In this document: one piece after another, positions 1 through 8,819 of the stretch
Layout: every line of letters begins with the position of its first letter
How positions within the stretch are numbered: position 1 is the stretch's first letter
Assembly: GCF_007830335.1 (NCBI RefSeq)
Contig: NZ_VLKU01000007.1
Location: 124,001 to 188,000, forward strand
Direction of reading: 5' to 3'
Origin: Paracoccus sulfuroxidans
Lineage (GTDB): Bacteria; Pseudomonadota; Alphaproteobacteria; Rhodobacterales; Rhodobacteraceae
Length of the DNA stretch: 64,000 nt
The notes under the pieces: model-generated
What the model was told of the DNA's origin: nothing
Seen by the model: only the letters and a program-made list of their open reading frames with translations
Databases searched by the model: none
Position numbers and translations under genes: made by a program

Positions 1-75
1 ACAATGTATACACAGATTTTTGGACGCAGTTTGGCAGGCGTCGAAAGGCCGGAATGTCGGGGAAATCCGCGCCGG

Positions 76-966
76 TCAGAGCTGCTGAAGCGGGATCAGC
101 GCGCCCTGATGCATGATGACGCGAGAGGCCATGCGATGCCCCGCCTGCGCAGCCTCGGGCACGTCCAGCCCCTGCATCCGCGCGGCCAGATAGGCGCCGT
201 TGAAACTGTCCCCGGCGCCGGTCGTATCGACGGGCTGAAGGCGCGCGCCGAAGGTCAGCTCCTGCTCATCCCCCTTCGCGTCCAGCGCCAGCATCGCCTC
301 GCCGCCGTTCTTCACCAGCACCTCGGCCACGCCCGCCTCGTGATAGCGCCGCGCGGTGTCCTGGACCGAGGCGTCGTCGAAATACTGCGCCTCGTCATCG
401 AAGCTGGGCAGCGCGATATCGGCCACCGCCGCGCCGCGCTGGATCCATTCGCACATCTCGGCCTGCGAGGACCAGAGCCGCGGGCGCATGTTCGAATCGA
501 AGGCCACCAGGCCGGGCGCATTCGCCAGCGCCTCCAGCAACACGGCGCGGCGGTTCGGCGTCAGGATCGCGAGCGTAATGCCCGAGAAATAGATCAGATC
601 CGCCTCAGCAAAGCTGGCCTCCAGATGCTCGGGGTCGGCGGCCAAGGCGCGTGCGGCGGACCGCTCGCGCCAATAGGTGAAGCTGCGTTCGCCGTTCTGC
701 AGGTTGATCATGTAAAGCCCCGGCACGCGGGTCGGATGGCGGGTGATGGCCTTAGTGCCGATGCCCGCGCCCTGCATGAAGCGCAGCATATCCTCGGACA
801 CCGGGTCGCGGCCCAGACAGGTCAGATAGTCGATCTGGCCCTTGGGCAGGCTGGCGCGCAGATACCAGGCGGTGTTGAACGTGTCCCCGGCAAACGCCTC
901 GCGCCACAGCCCTTCGCTGGCACGCGACAGTTCGACCATGCATTCCCCGACTGATACGATCCGCAT
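76..966 (-). CDS. kdgK: PfkB-family sugar kinase, probable 2-dehydro-3-deoxygluconokinase
   Basis: A 296-residue cytosolic ribokinase-fold kinase. The start MRIVSVGECMVEL is typical of 2-keto-3-deoxygluconate kinases, and the C-terminal PfkB signature DTTGAGDSF lies near residues 247-255, with D253 as the likely catalytic base. KDG kinases make 2-dehydro-3-deoxy-6-phosphogluconate for the Entner-Doudoroff aldolase step. AGAGGTGG precedes the ATG at a workable distance. A terminator of the upstream aldehyde dehydrogenase gene (1064-1090) separates the two, so they need not be co-transcribed. PfkB substrate specificity is hard to read from sequence; another sugar or sugar-acid kinase is possible. 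Confidence 0.85.
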   Translation of the reverse strand: MRIVSVGECMVELSRASEGLWREAFAGDTFNTAWYLRASLPKGQIDYLTCLGRDPVSEDMLRFMQGAGIGTKAITRHPTRVPGLYMINLQNGERSFTYWRERSAARALAADPEHLEASFAEADLIYFSGITLAILTPNRRAVLLEALANAPGLVAFDSNMRPRLWSSQAEMCEWIQRGAAVADIALPSFDDEAQYFDDASVQDTARRYHEAGVAEVLVKNGGEAMLALDAKGDEQELTFGARLQPVDTTGAGDSFNGAYLAARMQGLDVPEAAQAGHRMASRVIMHQGALIPLQQL

Positions 967-1063
967 GGGCCACCTCTTGTGAGTTTGCGGAACCCGTCAC
1001 CGTCTGGCCACCGATCCGGGAATCAGCCTGACGCCTCTCCTGCCGGTTGTGAAGGCGCGCATG

Positions 1064-1090
1064 AAAAAGCCGCCGAATTTCTCCGGCGGC
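1064..1090 (-). terminator. Rho-independent terminator of the aldehyde dehydrogenase gene
   Basis: A perfect 7-bp GC stem (GCCGCCG 1069-1075 pairing with CGGCGGC 1084-1090) is followed on the minus strand by five T residues (1064-1068). It lies 22 bp past the dehydrogenase stop codon. Confidence 0.85.
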
Positions 1091-1111
1091 CTGAGGCTTT
1101 TCGGCAGTGGA

Positions 1112-2563
1112 TCAGCTGTCGACGGACCAGCCGCTGATCGCCTTGCTGTCCATGAACTCTTCGATGCCCATGATGCCGCCTTCGCGCGCACGACCCGAGG
1201 CCTTGACGCCCCCGAATGCCGCGCCACGGCCACGGCCTTCGCCGTTCATCTCGACCATGCCTGCGCGCAGCTGGCGGGCCAGACGGTTGCGACGCGCGCC
1301 GTCCTGCGTCTGGACATAGTTGGTCAGGCCATAGATCGTGTCATTGGCGATCTCGACGGCCTCTTCCTCGCTATCGAAGGGGATGATCGACAGGACCGGG
1401 CCAAAGATTTCCTGCTTGGCGATGGTCATGTCATTGTTCACATCGGCAAAGACGGTCGGGCGGACGAAATAGCCGCGATTGACGCCCTCGGGCAGGCCGG
1501 TGCCGCCTGCGACCAGACGCGCGCCCTCGTCGATGCCCTTCTGGATCAGCTCCTGGATCTTGTCCCACTGCAGCTTGCTGACCACCGGACCGATGTGACG
1601 GCCCGACTGCTCGGCAAGACCGACCTGAGTCGATTCCGCGACGCGCTTGGCGGTCTCGACCGCCTGATCATAGAACGAGCGTTCGACCAGCATCCGGGTC
1701 GGGGCGTTGCAGGACTGGCCCGTGTTGTGGAAGACGTGGCGCGTGCCACGCTCGACCGCTTTCGGATCGGCATCGGCGAAGACAAGGTTCGCGCCCTTGC
1801 CGCCCAGCTCCAGCACGACCTTCTTGACCGTGTCGGCCGCTGCCTTGGTGATCGCAATGCCCGCCCGGGTCGATCCGGTGAAGCTGATCATGTCGACATC
1901 GGGATGCACGGAAAGCTGCGTGCCGACGCCCACACCATCGCCGTTCACCATGTTGTAGACGCCTGCGGGCAGACCGGCTTCGTCGATGATCTCGGTCCAG
2001 ACGATCGAGGACAGCGGCGCGATCTCGGACGGTTTCAGCACGACCGTATCACCGGCCAGCAGCGCCGGGATCACCTTCAGCGTCACCTGGTTCATCGGCC
2101 AGTTCCAGGGCGTGATCAGGCCGACGACACCCACCGGCTCCCACGAGATCATCGTGGTCGGGGCGTGCGGGCCCAGCGGCCGAACAAATTCGAAATCGCG
2201 GAAGTTGTCGATGAAGGTCTTGATATGGCTGGCACCAACGCCGGTCTGATCCGACAGCGCCATATCCGAAGGCGCGCCCATTTCGCTGGAGATGGCCTTC
2301 GCCATATCCGGTGCGCGGCGCTGATAGACCTCAAGGATTTTCTCGACATGTTTCAGCCGCTCTTCCGGCGGGGTCGCGGCCCAGGCCGGGAAGGCGGCCT
2401 TGGCAGCAGCAACCGCCGCATCGGTATCGGCCTGATCGCCAATCGAGATCACCGCAATCACTTCCTCGGTCGAGGGGTCGATCACGTCGAAATCGTTCGG
2501 CTTCTTCGGGTCCACCCATTTACCATTGATGTAGAATTTACGCTTATCTGCCAGTTCGGTCAT
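1112..2563 (-). CDS. NAD(P)-dependent aldehyde dehydrogenase
   Basis: A 483-residue aldehyde dehydrogenase superfamily enzyme that oxidises an aldehyde to its acid. The general-base glutamate is E252 in the LELGGK motif and the nucleophile is C285 in GQSC; the nucleotide-binding TPWNWP region and the C-terminal EIFGPV motif are also present. The frame is open to 2617, but I start at 2563 because GGAGG lies about 7 bases upstream and the next residues, MTELADKRKFYINGKW, begin the conserved N-terminus. It is transcribed divergently from the peroxiredoxin gene. The substrate cannot be read from sequence; betaine-, succinate-semialdehyde- or general aldehyde-type enzymes are all possible. Confidence 0.92.
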   Translation of the reverse strand: MTELADKRKFYINGKWVDPKKPNDFDVIDPSTEEVIAVISIGDQADTDAAVAAAKAAFPAWAATPPEERLKHVEKILEVYQRRAPDMAKAISSEMGAPSDMALSDQTGVGASHIKTFIDNFRDFEFVRPLGPHAPTTMISWEPVGVVGLITPWNWPMNQVTLKVIPALLAGDTVVLKPSEIAPLSSIVWTEIIDEAGLPAGVYNMVNGDGVGVGTQLSVHPDVDMISFTGSTRAGIAITKAAADTVKKVVLELGGKGANLVFADADPKAVERGTRHVFHNTGQSCNAPTRMLVERSFYDQAVETAKRVAESTQVGLAEQSGRHIGPVVSKLQWDKIQELIQKGIDEGARLVAGGTGLPEGVNRGYFVRPTVFADVNNDMTIAKQEIFGPVLSIIPFDSEEEAVEIANDTIYGLTNYVQTQDGARRNRLARQLRAGMVEMNGEGRGRGAAFGGVKASGRAREGGIMGIEEFMDSKAISGWSVDS

Positions 2564-2720
2564 CGCAGGCCTCCAAACCCATTTGTGGCCATAACCTGAC
2601 ATCGCAGGCCCTGCCATTCAAGAGCAGCACTAATCACCCAAATAACGATAGATCAAATCGAGTTGGCAAATCCGAATTGCTGCACTATCTTCTTGGCGAC
2701 AGCAACTGAAAGGACGCGGC

Positions 2721-3377
2721 ATGTCCCTGCGTATCAACGATATCGCCCCCGATTTCACCGCCAATTCCACCGAAGGTGAGATCCGGTTCCACGATTGGAT
2801 CGGCGACAATTATGCGATCATCTTTTCGCATCCCCGGGACTTCACGCCCGTCTGCACCACGGAATTCGGCGTTGTGGCGCAGCTTGTGCCCGAGTTCGAG
2901 AAGCGCAACACCAAGGTGCTGGGCGTCTCGGTCGACAGCGTCGAGGACCACGGCAAGTGGAAGCATGACATCGAATCAGTTGCTGGTGTTCCCGCCAATT
3001 TCGCCATCATCGACGACACCGAGCTGAACGTCGCGAAGGCCTATGACATGCTTCCGGCCGAATTCTATCTGCCGACTGAGGGCCGCACGCCTGCGCATTC
3101 GGCCACCGTGCGGACCGTGTTCATCATCGGCCCGGACAAGAAGGTCCGGCTGACCATGACCTATCCGATGTCAGTCGGCCGCAACTTCGCCGAGATCCTG
3201 CGCGCGCTGGACGCGGTGCAAAAGACCGACGGCGTGCCGCTGGCGACCCCCGCAAACTGGGTCCCCGGTCAGGACGTGATCGTCGCGCTGGCACTGGACG
3301 ACGCGGCAGCCGAGGCGAAATACGGCACGCTGAACAAGAAGCTGCCCTACCTGCGCTTCGCCAAAGACCCGAAGTAA
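2721..3377 (+). CDS. 1-Cys peroxiredoxin (Prx6/AhpC-TSA family)
   Basis: A 218-residue thiol peroxidase that reduces peroxides in the cytosol. The peroxidatic cysteine is C45 in PRDFTPVCTTE. No other cysteine occurs in the protein, so it is a 1-Cys enzyme that needs an external thiol for recycling. The long C-terminal region (about residues 150-218) fits the Prx6 class, and length matches the family. AAAGGA precedes the ATG. Divergent from the aldehyde dehydrogenase, it ends in its own terminator. I found no convincing OxyR site in the 157-bp divergent spacer. Confidence 0.93.
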   Translation: MSLRINDIAPDFTANSTEGEIRFHDWIGDNYAIIFSHPRDFTPVCTTEFGVVAQLVPEFEKRNTKVLGVSVDSVEDHGKWKHDIESVAGVPANFAIIDDTELNVAKAYDMLPAEFYLPTEGRTPAHSATVRTVFIIGPDKKVRLTMTYPMSVGRNFAEILRALDAVQKTDGVPLATPANWVPGQDVIVALALDDAAAEAKYGTLNKKLPYLRFAKDPK

Positions 3378-3388
3378 GATCGATCCCA

Positions 3389-3417
3389 CGGGCACCGTGC
3401 AATCGGTGCCCGTTTTC
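3389..3417 (+). terminator. Rho-independent terminator after the peroxiredoxin gene
   Basis: A 9-bp perfect stem, CGGGCACCG (3389-3397) with CGGTGCCCG (3404-3412), with a 6-base loop and a TTTTC tail. It starts 11 bases after the stop codon. Confidence 0.9.
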
Positions 3418-3429
3418 ATTCCGGTGCGT

Positions 3430-4107
3430 TCAGAAATCCTCGGCCAGCGTGCTGCGGATGACCTTGGCCAGCGCCTCGCTGTCGCGGTGGTTCAAGTCAA
3501 AGACGACCACGGACATCGTGCCCTCGTCATCCTCGGTGACGCTCAGCGTGATGAAGCGCTTGCCAGAGGGCAGGCTGTTGCCGAACTCCAGCATATTCGC
3601 ATGGGCTGACAGCTTTTCCGCCTCGGCCTCATAGAAATAATAGGTCAGCTCGGTTTCGGTCAGGCCCACTTGCTCGATTTCTGTGAACCGGGCGATGGCG
3701 GCTTCATAGCCATTGGCCTTCAGCATGCTGACGAAATCAAACATTCCGGCCTTGGTCTCGATCCCGACCAGAGCGTAGCTGCCGTCCGAGAATGTCGTCA
3801 CCGCATTGTTGAAAAGGTTCAGGCCCTCGGACGCGAACACGACGCGGGACGAAAATCCCTTGTCGAAGATAACCGCAACCTCTCCCGCACTGTCTTGAAA
3901 GGTCTGATCGGGAAGGCAGAGCGCCTGAATGCCGTTCTCGGTGCAGTCGTAATACCCTTCGCGCGCGGCCATGCGTTTGTAGGTGTCACCGGCGGGAATA
4001 TCCTTGAACAGCCGGATCTCGGCCGCAGCAGGCGCAAGCTGCAAGGCGATCAGCAGGCCCGCACAGGCCAAAAGCCTGCAGGCGGAATGGTAAATATTTG
4101 ATCTCAT
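3430..4107 (-). CDS. Secreted hypothetical protein
   Basis: A 225-residue protein I do not recognise. The N-terminus has basic residues, a hydrophobic stretch LLACAGLLIALQLAPAAA and a likely signal-peptidase site after AAA near residue 29, so it is probably periplasmic or exported. Two cysteines in the mature part (YYDCTENG and ALCLPD) could form a disulfide. The second half alternates beta-like segments and ends with a VVVFDLNHRD segment. It is convergent with the peroxiredoxin gene and alone on its strand. Codon use is like its neighbours, which supports a real gene. Confidence 0.7.
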   Translation of the reverse strand: MRSNIYHSACRLLACAGLLIALQLAPAAAEIRLFKDIPAGDTYKRMAAREGYYDCTENGIQALCLPDQTFQDSAGEVAVIFDKGFSSRVVFASEGLNLFNNAVTTFSDGSYALVGIETKAGMFDFVSMLKANGYEAAIARFTEIEQVGLTETELTYYFYEAEAEKLSAHANMLEFGNSLPSGKRFITLSVTEDDEGTMSVVVFDLNHRDSEALAKVIRSTLAEDF

Positions 4108-4183
4108 GCCGGATTTCGTCAGATGTCCAAGCCTGACGATGGCCAGACGCGGCCATCAAGGCAAGCGCAAACCCCAATCGTGC

Positions 4184-4528
4184 TTAATGCCCGACGCTTT
4201 TCGAGAAAATGTTGATGATCGCCACGCCCGCGATGATCAGCCCCAGCCCCAGCAGCGCAGGCGTATCCAGCCGCTGCCCCAGCAAGAAATAACCCACGGC
4301 CGAGATCAGCACGATGCCCAGCCCGCTCCAGATGGCATAGGCGATGCCCATGGGCAGGTAGCGCAGCGCATGGGACAGGAAATAGAAGGCGAGCAGATAG
4401 AACAGCGCCATCAGCGCCGTCGGCACCAGCCGGGTGAACTGCTCGGACCTTTGCAGATAGGTCGTGCCGATGACTTCGGCCACAATCGCGACCACCAGGG
4501 TGACATAGGTCATGACCATGCCATTCAT
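4184..4528 (-). CDS. Small multidrug resistance (SMR) family efflux protein
   Basis: A 114-residue membrane protein with four predicted transmembrane helices, the usual SMR length. The conserved membrane glutamate is E18 in the first helix (VVAIVAEVIGTT), and the motif GIAYAIWSGLGIV is the classic SMR loop and helix 3. EmrE/SugE-type proteins are dimeric proton-coupled exporters of cationic drugs or guanidinium; the AVAEVIGT-like helix and GIAYAIWSG favour the drug-exporting EmrE-like branch. The open frame reaches 4726, but the ATG at 4528 has GGGAGA upstream and overlaps the TetR stop as ATGA, which implies translational coupling to the regulator. Confidence 0.9.
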   Translation of the reverse strand: MNGMVMTYVTLVVAIVAEVIGTTYLQRSEQFTRLVPTALMALFYLLAFYFLSHALRYLPMGIAYAIWSGLGIVLISAVGYFLLGQRLDTPALLGLGLIIAGVAIINIFSKSVGH

Positions 4529-5085
4529 CGCGATGTCTCCCTTCGTGTTGCGTCGATCAGGTGATTGAAAAGCGCCAGGCGTTCCGCGCCGACCAGCTCG
4601 AGCGGCTTGCCGTTCCACAGGTCCCACAGCCAGACGCCATCCGCGGCCAGCCGCACGACCGTCAGATCCGAGCCCGCGTCCGTCAGCCGGTGCTGCTCCA
4701 ACCGGGCCGAGATCCAGTCGCCCCATTGCTGACCCGCCCCCTGCTCGGCCATCAAGGTAATCGAGACCGGGGCCGTCGCCTCGCTGAGCGCAAAGATCGC
4801 GGCGACATAGGCGCGGGTGAAGCAGCCACGGTCGCTGTCCGTCAGCAGGGCGGTGTCGATGATCTCATCAAAGGCGGACAGCTGATGCGCGATCACCGCC
4901 TGAATCAGGTCATCCTTGCTGGCGAAATGGTGAAACAGCCCGCCCTTCGTCACGCCAGCGGCCTGCGCCACGGCCTGAATGGTCACCGCCTGAATCCCCT
5001 GCTCGACCGCAATCGCGGCGGCCGCCTGCAACAGCCGCTCTCGCAGGGCTTCGGGGTTACGTTTGCGGACCGCATCACTTGTCAT
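4525..5085 (-). CDS. TetR/AcrR-family transcriptional regulator of the SMR pump
   Basis: A 186-residue regulator. The N-terminal helix-turn-helix includes AVAQAAGVTKGGLFHHFASK (about residues 33-52), a standard TetR recognition helix; the remaining helical domain would bind a ligand. I start at 5085 rather than 5151 because the conserved domain begins just after MTSDAVRKRN. The stop overlaps the pump start by 4 bases, so the two form one operon with the regulator first. The palindrome 9 bp upstream (5094-5111) is the likely operator, so autoregulation and drug-induced derepression of the pump are inferred. Confidence 0.88.
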   Translation of the reverse strand: MTSDAVRKRNPEALRERLLQAAAAIAVEQGIQAVTIQAVAQAAGVTKGGLFHHFASKDDLIQAVIAHQLSAFDEIIDTALLTDSDRGCFTRAYVAAIFALSEATAPVSITLMAEQGAGQQWGDWISARLEQHRLTDAGSDLTVVRLAADGVWLWDLWNGKPLELVGAERLALFNHLIDATRRETSR

Positions 5086-5093
5086 GATTTTAC

Positions 5094-5111
5094 ATACCGG
5101 ACGGTTGGTAT
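5094..5111 (-). promoter_or_regulatory. Candidate TetR operator upstream of the tetR-SMR operon
   Basis: The sequence ATACCGGACGGTTGGTAT contains two nested dyads: ACCG-GA-CGGT (5096-5105) and ATACC-N8-GGTAT. An ACCGNNCGGT core is common in TetR-family operators. It lies immediately upstream of the regulator start, where repressor binding would block transcription. Confidence 0.6.
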
Positions 5112-5126
5112 TGTGTCGAGAGGTAA

Positions 5127-5160
5127 TGAAAAACCGGCCCCTGCATGGCAAGGGCCGGTT
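5127..5160 (-). terminator. Rho-independent terminator of pnp
   Basis: A 9-bp stem AACCGGCCC (5132-5140) with GGGCCGGTT (5152-5160), followed on the minus strand by TTTTTC. It lies 25 bases after the pnp stop and ends just before the tetR promoter region. Confidence 0.88.
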
Positions 5161-5184
5161 CCGGAGCTTAGAAAAGAAAGCGGA

Positions 5185-7332
5185 TTACTCCGACTTCTCT
5201 TCCTCTTTTTTCTCGACGGCGATCTCTTCGCCGGTCTCCTGATCGACCATCTTCATGCCAAGGCGAACCTTGCCGCGATCGTCGAAGCCCAGAAGTTTCA
5301 CTTTCACTTCCTGGCCTTCTTTCAGGATCTCATTCGGGTGCTGCAGGCGCTTGTTGGCGATCTGCGACACGTGAACCAGACCGTCACGCTTGCCGAAGAA
5401 GTTCACGAAAGCGCCGAAATCGACCAGCTTCACGACTTTCCCGGTATAGACCTTGCCCTCCTCCGGCTCGGCCACGATCGAATAGATCATGTCGTAAGCC
5501 TTCTTGATCGAATCGGCATTGGCCGAAGCGATCTTGATGACGCCGTCGTCGTTGATGTCGACTTTGGCGCCCGAGGTTTCCACGATCTCGCGGATGACCT
5601 TGCCGCCCGAGCCGATCACTTCACGGATCTTGTCGGTCGGGATGGTCATGGTTTCGATGCGCGGGGCGTGGGCGCTGAACTCATTGCGGCCTGCCGACAG
5701 CGCCTTGTTCATCTCGCCCAGAATGTGCATCCGACCGTCCTTGGCTTGCGCCAGGGCCTGCTCCATGATCTCGGGCGTGATGCCCTGAACCTTGATGTCC
5801 ATCTGCAGCGAGGTGATGCCGTTAGCGGTGCCCGCAACCTTGAAGTCCATGTCGCCGAGGTGATCCTCGTCGCCGAGGATGTCGGTCAGAACGGCCCAGT
5901 GGTCCTTGTCGTCAAGGATCAGACCCATCGCAACGCCCGCGACCGGAGCTTTCAGCGGAACGCCCGCATCCATCATCGACAGCGAGCCGCCGCAGACCGA
6001 AGCCATCGAGGACGAGCCGTTCGATTCGGTGATCTCGGAGACCACACGGATGGTGTAGGGGAAGTCGGTCGCAGCCGGCAGAACCGCCTGCAGCGCACGC
6101 CAAGCCAGCTTGCCGTGGCCGATTTCGCGACGACCCGGCGAGCCCACGCGGCCAACCTCACCGACCGAATAGGGCGGGAAGTTATAGTGCAGCAGGAAGT
6201 TCGAGCGCGAGTTGCCGTGCAGCGCGTCGATGATCTGCTCGTCATCGCCGGTGCCCAGCGTGGTCACGACCAGCGCCTGCGTTTCACCACGGGTGAACAG
6301 CGACGAACCATGCGTGCGCGGCAGGATGCCGACTTCGCTGTCGATGGCGCGGACGGTCTTGTTGTCGCGGCCGTCGATACGAGCGCCACCATTGATGATG
6401 TCGCCACGCAAAATGCCCGATTCCAGCTTCTTCAGCGCCGAACCCAGGTTCGCATCGGCCAGATCTTCTTCCGAGAGACCGACTTTGATCGCGGCTTTCG
6501 CAGCTTCGATCGCGTCATGACGCTCGGCCTTGTCGCGGATCGCGTAAGCGGCACGCATCTGCGCCTCGCCCAGCGATTGCACCTTGCCATACAGCGCCGA
6601 GTAGTCGGGCGACTGGAAGTCGAAGGGCTCTTTCGCGGTTTCTTCGGCGAAGTTGATGATCAGGTCGATCACCGGCTGCATCTGCTCATGGCCGAATTTC
6701 ACGGCGCCCAGCATTTCTTCCTCGGTCAGCTCATAAGCTTCCGATTCCACCATCATCACGGCGTCTTTGGTGCCCGCGACAACCAGATCGAGCCGCTGCT
6801 CGGGGTTGTTGCGCAGGTGGTCCATGTCCGCCACTTCGGGGTTCAGGACATATTCACCATCGACGAAACCGACGCGCGCGGCGCCGATCGGACCCATGAA
6901 GGGCACGCCCGAGATGGTCAGCGCCGCCGAAGCCGCGATCATCGCCACGATATCGGGATCGTTGACGAGGTCGTGCGACAGCACGGTGCACATCACCAGA
7001 ACTTCGTTCTTGAAGCCCGCAGCGAACAGCGGACGGCACGGACGGTCGATCAGACGCGCGGTCAGCGTCTCTTTCTCGGACGGGCGCGCCTCGCGCTTGA
7101 AGAAGCCGCCCGGGATCTTGCCGGCGGCGTAGTATTTTTCCTGGTAGTGAACGGTCAGCGGGAAGAAGTCCTGGCCGGGCTTCGGTTCCTTGGCGAACGT
7201 CACGTTCGCCATGACGCTGGTTTCGCCCAGCGTGGCGATCACCGATCCGTCAGCCTGGCGGGCCACTTTGCCCGTTTGCAGCGTGAGGGTTTCCTGGCCC
7301 CACTGGATCGACTTGGTCACTTCATCAAACAT
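5185..7332 (-). CDS. pnp: Polyribonucleotide nucleotidyltransferase (PNPase)
   Basis: A 715-residue phosphorolytic 3'-5' exoribonuclease, full length for the family. Two RNase PH domains come first ([22 protein letters not shown] near residues 60-80 is diagnostic of the first), then a KH domain with the [11 protein letters not shown] loop and an S1 domain ([17 protein letters not shown]). The C-terminus ends in an acidic EEKKEEE tail. GAGGAA lies 7 bases upstream of the ATG. It is on the same strand as rpsO, as in most bacteria, but here about 1.5 kb of other DNA separates the two. Confidence 0.98.
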   Translation of the reverse strand: MFDEVTKSIQWGQETLTLQTGKVARQADGSVIATLGETSVMANVTFAKEPKPGQDFFPLTVHYQEKYYAAGKIPGGFFKREARPSEKETLTARLIDRPCRPLFAAGFKNEVLVMCTVLSHDLVNDPDIVAMIAASAALTISGVPFMGPIGAARVGFVDGEYVLNPEVADMDHLRNNPEQRLDLVVAGTKDAVMMVESEAYELTEEEMLGAVKFGHEQMQPVIDLIINFAEETAKEPFDFQSPDYSALYGKVQSLGEAQMRAAYAIRDKAERHDAIEAAKAAIKVGLSEEDLADANLGSALKKLESGILRGDIINGGARIDGRDNKTVRAIDSEVGILPRTHGSSLFTRGETQALVVTTLGTGDDEQIIDALHGNSRSNFLLHYNFPPYSVGEVGRVGSPGRREIGHGKLAWRALQAVLPAATDFPYTIRVVSEITESNGSSSMASVCGGSLSMMDAGVPLKAPVAGVAMGLILDDKDHWAVLTDILGDEDHLGDMDFKVAGTANGITSLQMDIKVQGITPEIMEQALAQAKDGRMHILGEMNKALSAGRNEFSAHAPRIETMTIPTDKIREVIGSGGKVIREIVETSGAKVDINDDGVIKIASANADSIKKAYDMIYSIVAEPEEGKVYTGKVVKLVDFGAFVNFFGKRDGLVHVSQIANKRLQHPNEILKEGQEVKVKLLGFDDRGKVRLGMKMVDQETGEEIAVEKKEEEKSE

Positions 7333-7472
7333 CTATGTTCCTCAGGGGCGCGCCGGACCCTCCGGCCGCCCGTGTCATATGGCGGCCCCATTGCCGCCTT
7401 CCCCCAATCCTTCGCATGTGCCCCGGGGGAAGGGCCTCACGTCACAGATTGGGCGCGTTTACAGGAAAACAA

Positions 7473-7501
7473 GGGGTTTGGGAAGTGGGAAGGGGGTGGG
7501 G
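7473..7501 (+). other. G-quadruplex-forming motif at the edge of the AT-rich insert
   Basis: Five G runs of 3-5 bases, separated by loops of 3, 4, 2 and 1 bases, lie on the plus strand. They sit between pnp's upstream region and the end of the decayed HEPN-like gene. The pattern meets the usual G3+N1-7 rule. No gene occupies 7333-7502; apart from the pnp ribosome site I see only this motif there. Confidence 0.5.
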
Positions 7502-7502
7502 A

Positions 7503-8115
7503 TCAGTAGGTGCCATCTCTTACACGGTCGATAATATCGGACAAGCTATCAAACCAAAGCGCAAGAGAATCGCTCGAAAAGTACAGCCTACTAACGCTCC
7601 AGCTTTCAGGTGAAATATGTAAAGAACAGCCGTTGTGATCATCCGCATAGCGAAAACTGATTGCGCGAGGATCAACGCTACTAATTTCTCTAATATTACT
7701 TATTACAGCATCATTCATGATGTCTTCTTTCGGGTAAATTCTTTCCAACTCATTTTGCAGTACTTCTGCCAGTACAGCCAAATTGTGCCCGACACGCTTC
7801 GGAATCGACTGATCAAGATATGCGATGCGCCACTTCAAAGCCACTTCAACAGCATGCCGAGAGATTGAAAAATGCCGGGAAAATTAAGCTATTAGCACGA
7901 TTGCACTCTTTCAAAATTGCCCGCAGCAGAATCCCCGATGCGTCAAAATACCCCTCCCATATCCTGCATGTTCTCCAATCCCCGTCAGTTTTGAAAGAAG
8001 CTGCAACCTCCAATCCGGAAGGGGCCACTTTAAAATCAGGCACCTCTCAGTCTTGGATGTGTTTCTCATACAGAAAATTGATTTCATCATCTCTGCTCAA
8101 CTCAGTTCCTTTCAT
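7503..8115 (-). pseudogene. Decayed HEPN-like gene (in-frame stop plus +1 shift)
   Basis: Three pieces read as one protein of about 203 residues. MKGTELSRDDEINFLYEKHI starts at 8115 and meets TGA at 8047-8049. The same frame continues as EVPDFKVAPSGLEV to about 7861. A one-base shift near 7860 then joins PAFFNL to RHAVEVALKW and runs to 7503. The total of 613 bases is one more than a multiple of three. The rebuilt RHAVEVALK followed by GHNLAVL resembles the RHxxExxLK and HxL pattern of HEPN-like families, many of which are RNases in defence or toxin systems; that is inference. The DNA is visibly AT-richer than its surroundings. Alternatives are a sequencing error or two small separate ORFs (7846-8043 and 7503-7844, both GTG starts). 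Confidence 0.55.
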
Positions 8116-8192
8116 TTTCGATTTTTACAGAAGATCCAATCTGGTTCCTTGCGTCGAGCAATGTACCTTTATTTTACACGAATAGTCGGGCT

Positions 8193-8208
8193 ATAGTGCA
8201 TGCACTAT
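8193..8208. repeat. 16-bp perfect palindrome between the HEPN-like and YdeI genes
   Basis: ATAGTGCATGCACTAT is a perfect palindrome, followed at once by a partial direct copy (GCACT). It lies 30 bp upstream of the YdeI-family start and about 80 bp upstream of the decayed gene's first ATG on the other strand. It is therefore placed as an operator for one or both. Confidence 0.55.
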
Positions 8209-8237
8209 GCACTGGGCGCACTTTCTGTGGAGCGATA

Positions 8238-8810
8238 GTGACCAAAGACCTCGACACCCACTTCGCAAACCTCACCCAATGGCGCGACGAGCTGCTCGCC
8301 CTGCGTGAGATCTTGGTCGCCTCCGGCCTGACCGAGGAATGGAAGTGGCGCTCGCCCGTCTATACTCATGGTGGCCATAACGTCGCGATCATCTGGGGGT
8401 TCAAGGATCGGGCGACGCTGGGGTTTTTCAAGGGCGTGCTGCTCGACGATCCGGCCACCGTCCTGCGAGCGCAGAGCGAGAATTCGCGGACCTCGCGCAT
8501 CGTCGATTTCACCAGCACCGATCAGATCAAGGCGCTTGAACCTGCGCTGAAGCAGCTGATCGCGGATGCGATCACGAAGGCCGACGACAAGATCGACCTG
8601 CCGAAGGACGATCTGGCCTATCCCGATGAACTCACCGAGCGTCTGGCGGCCGATCCCGAACTCGCCACGGCGTTCGATGCGCTGACGCCGGGGCGGCGGC
8701 GCAGTTGGGTACTGCATATCTCGCAGGCGAAGCAATCCCAGACGCGGCACGACCGCATCGACCGGGCCAGACCGAAGATCATGGCGAGCAAGGGGATGAA
8801 CGACCGCTGA
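8238..8810 (+). CDS. YdeI-family protein (DUF1801-like domain with YdeI C-terminus)
   Basis: A 190-residue cytosolic protein. The first part (DLDTHFANLTQWRDELLALREI to FTSTDQIKALEP) resembles the DUF1801 / YdhG fold. The C-terminal ALTPGRRRSWVLHISQAK followed by TRHDRIDRARPKI is the YdeI omega-box-like segment. Members are small proteins of uncertain function; a Bacillus YdeI is linked to peptide stress. I start at the GTG at 8238 because GGAG lies 5 bases upstream; the open frame continues to 8196, but that part overlaps the palindrome. It stands alone in the segment separating rpsO from pnp, with a more typical base composition than the AT-rich DNA beside it. Confidence 0.8.
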   Translation: MTKDLDTHFANLTQWRDELLALREILVASGLTEEWKWRSPVYTHGGHNVAIIWGFKDRATLGFFKGVLLDDPATVLRAQSENSRTSRIVDFTSTDQIKALEPALKQLIADAITKADDKIDLPKDDLAYPDELTERLAADPELATAFDALTPGRRRSWVLHISQAKQSQTRHDRIDRARPKIMASKGMNDR

Positions 8811-8819
8811 AATGAATAA

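Noticed and set aside
2564..2720. OxyR-like ATAG-N7-CGAG pattern in the ALDH-peroxiredoxin spacer
   Set aside because: Only two loose units match, with no full four-unit OxyR arrangement, so chance is likely.
4561..7509. A 982-codon open frame opposite pnp and tetR
   Set aside because: It is antisense to clear coding sequence; the frame is open because GC-rich third positions avoid stops. Its residues (many His, Arg, Gln, Asp) fit an antisense shadow.
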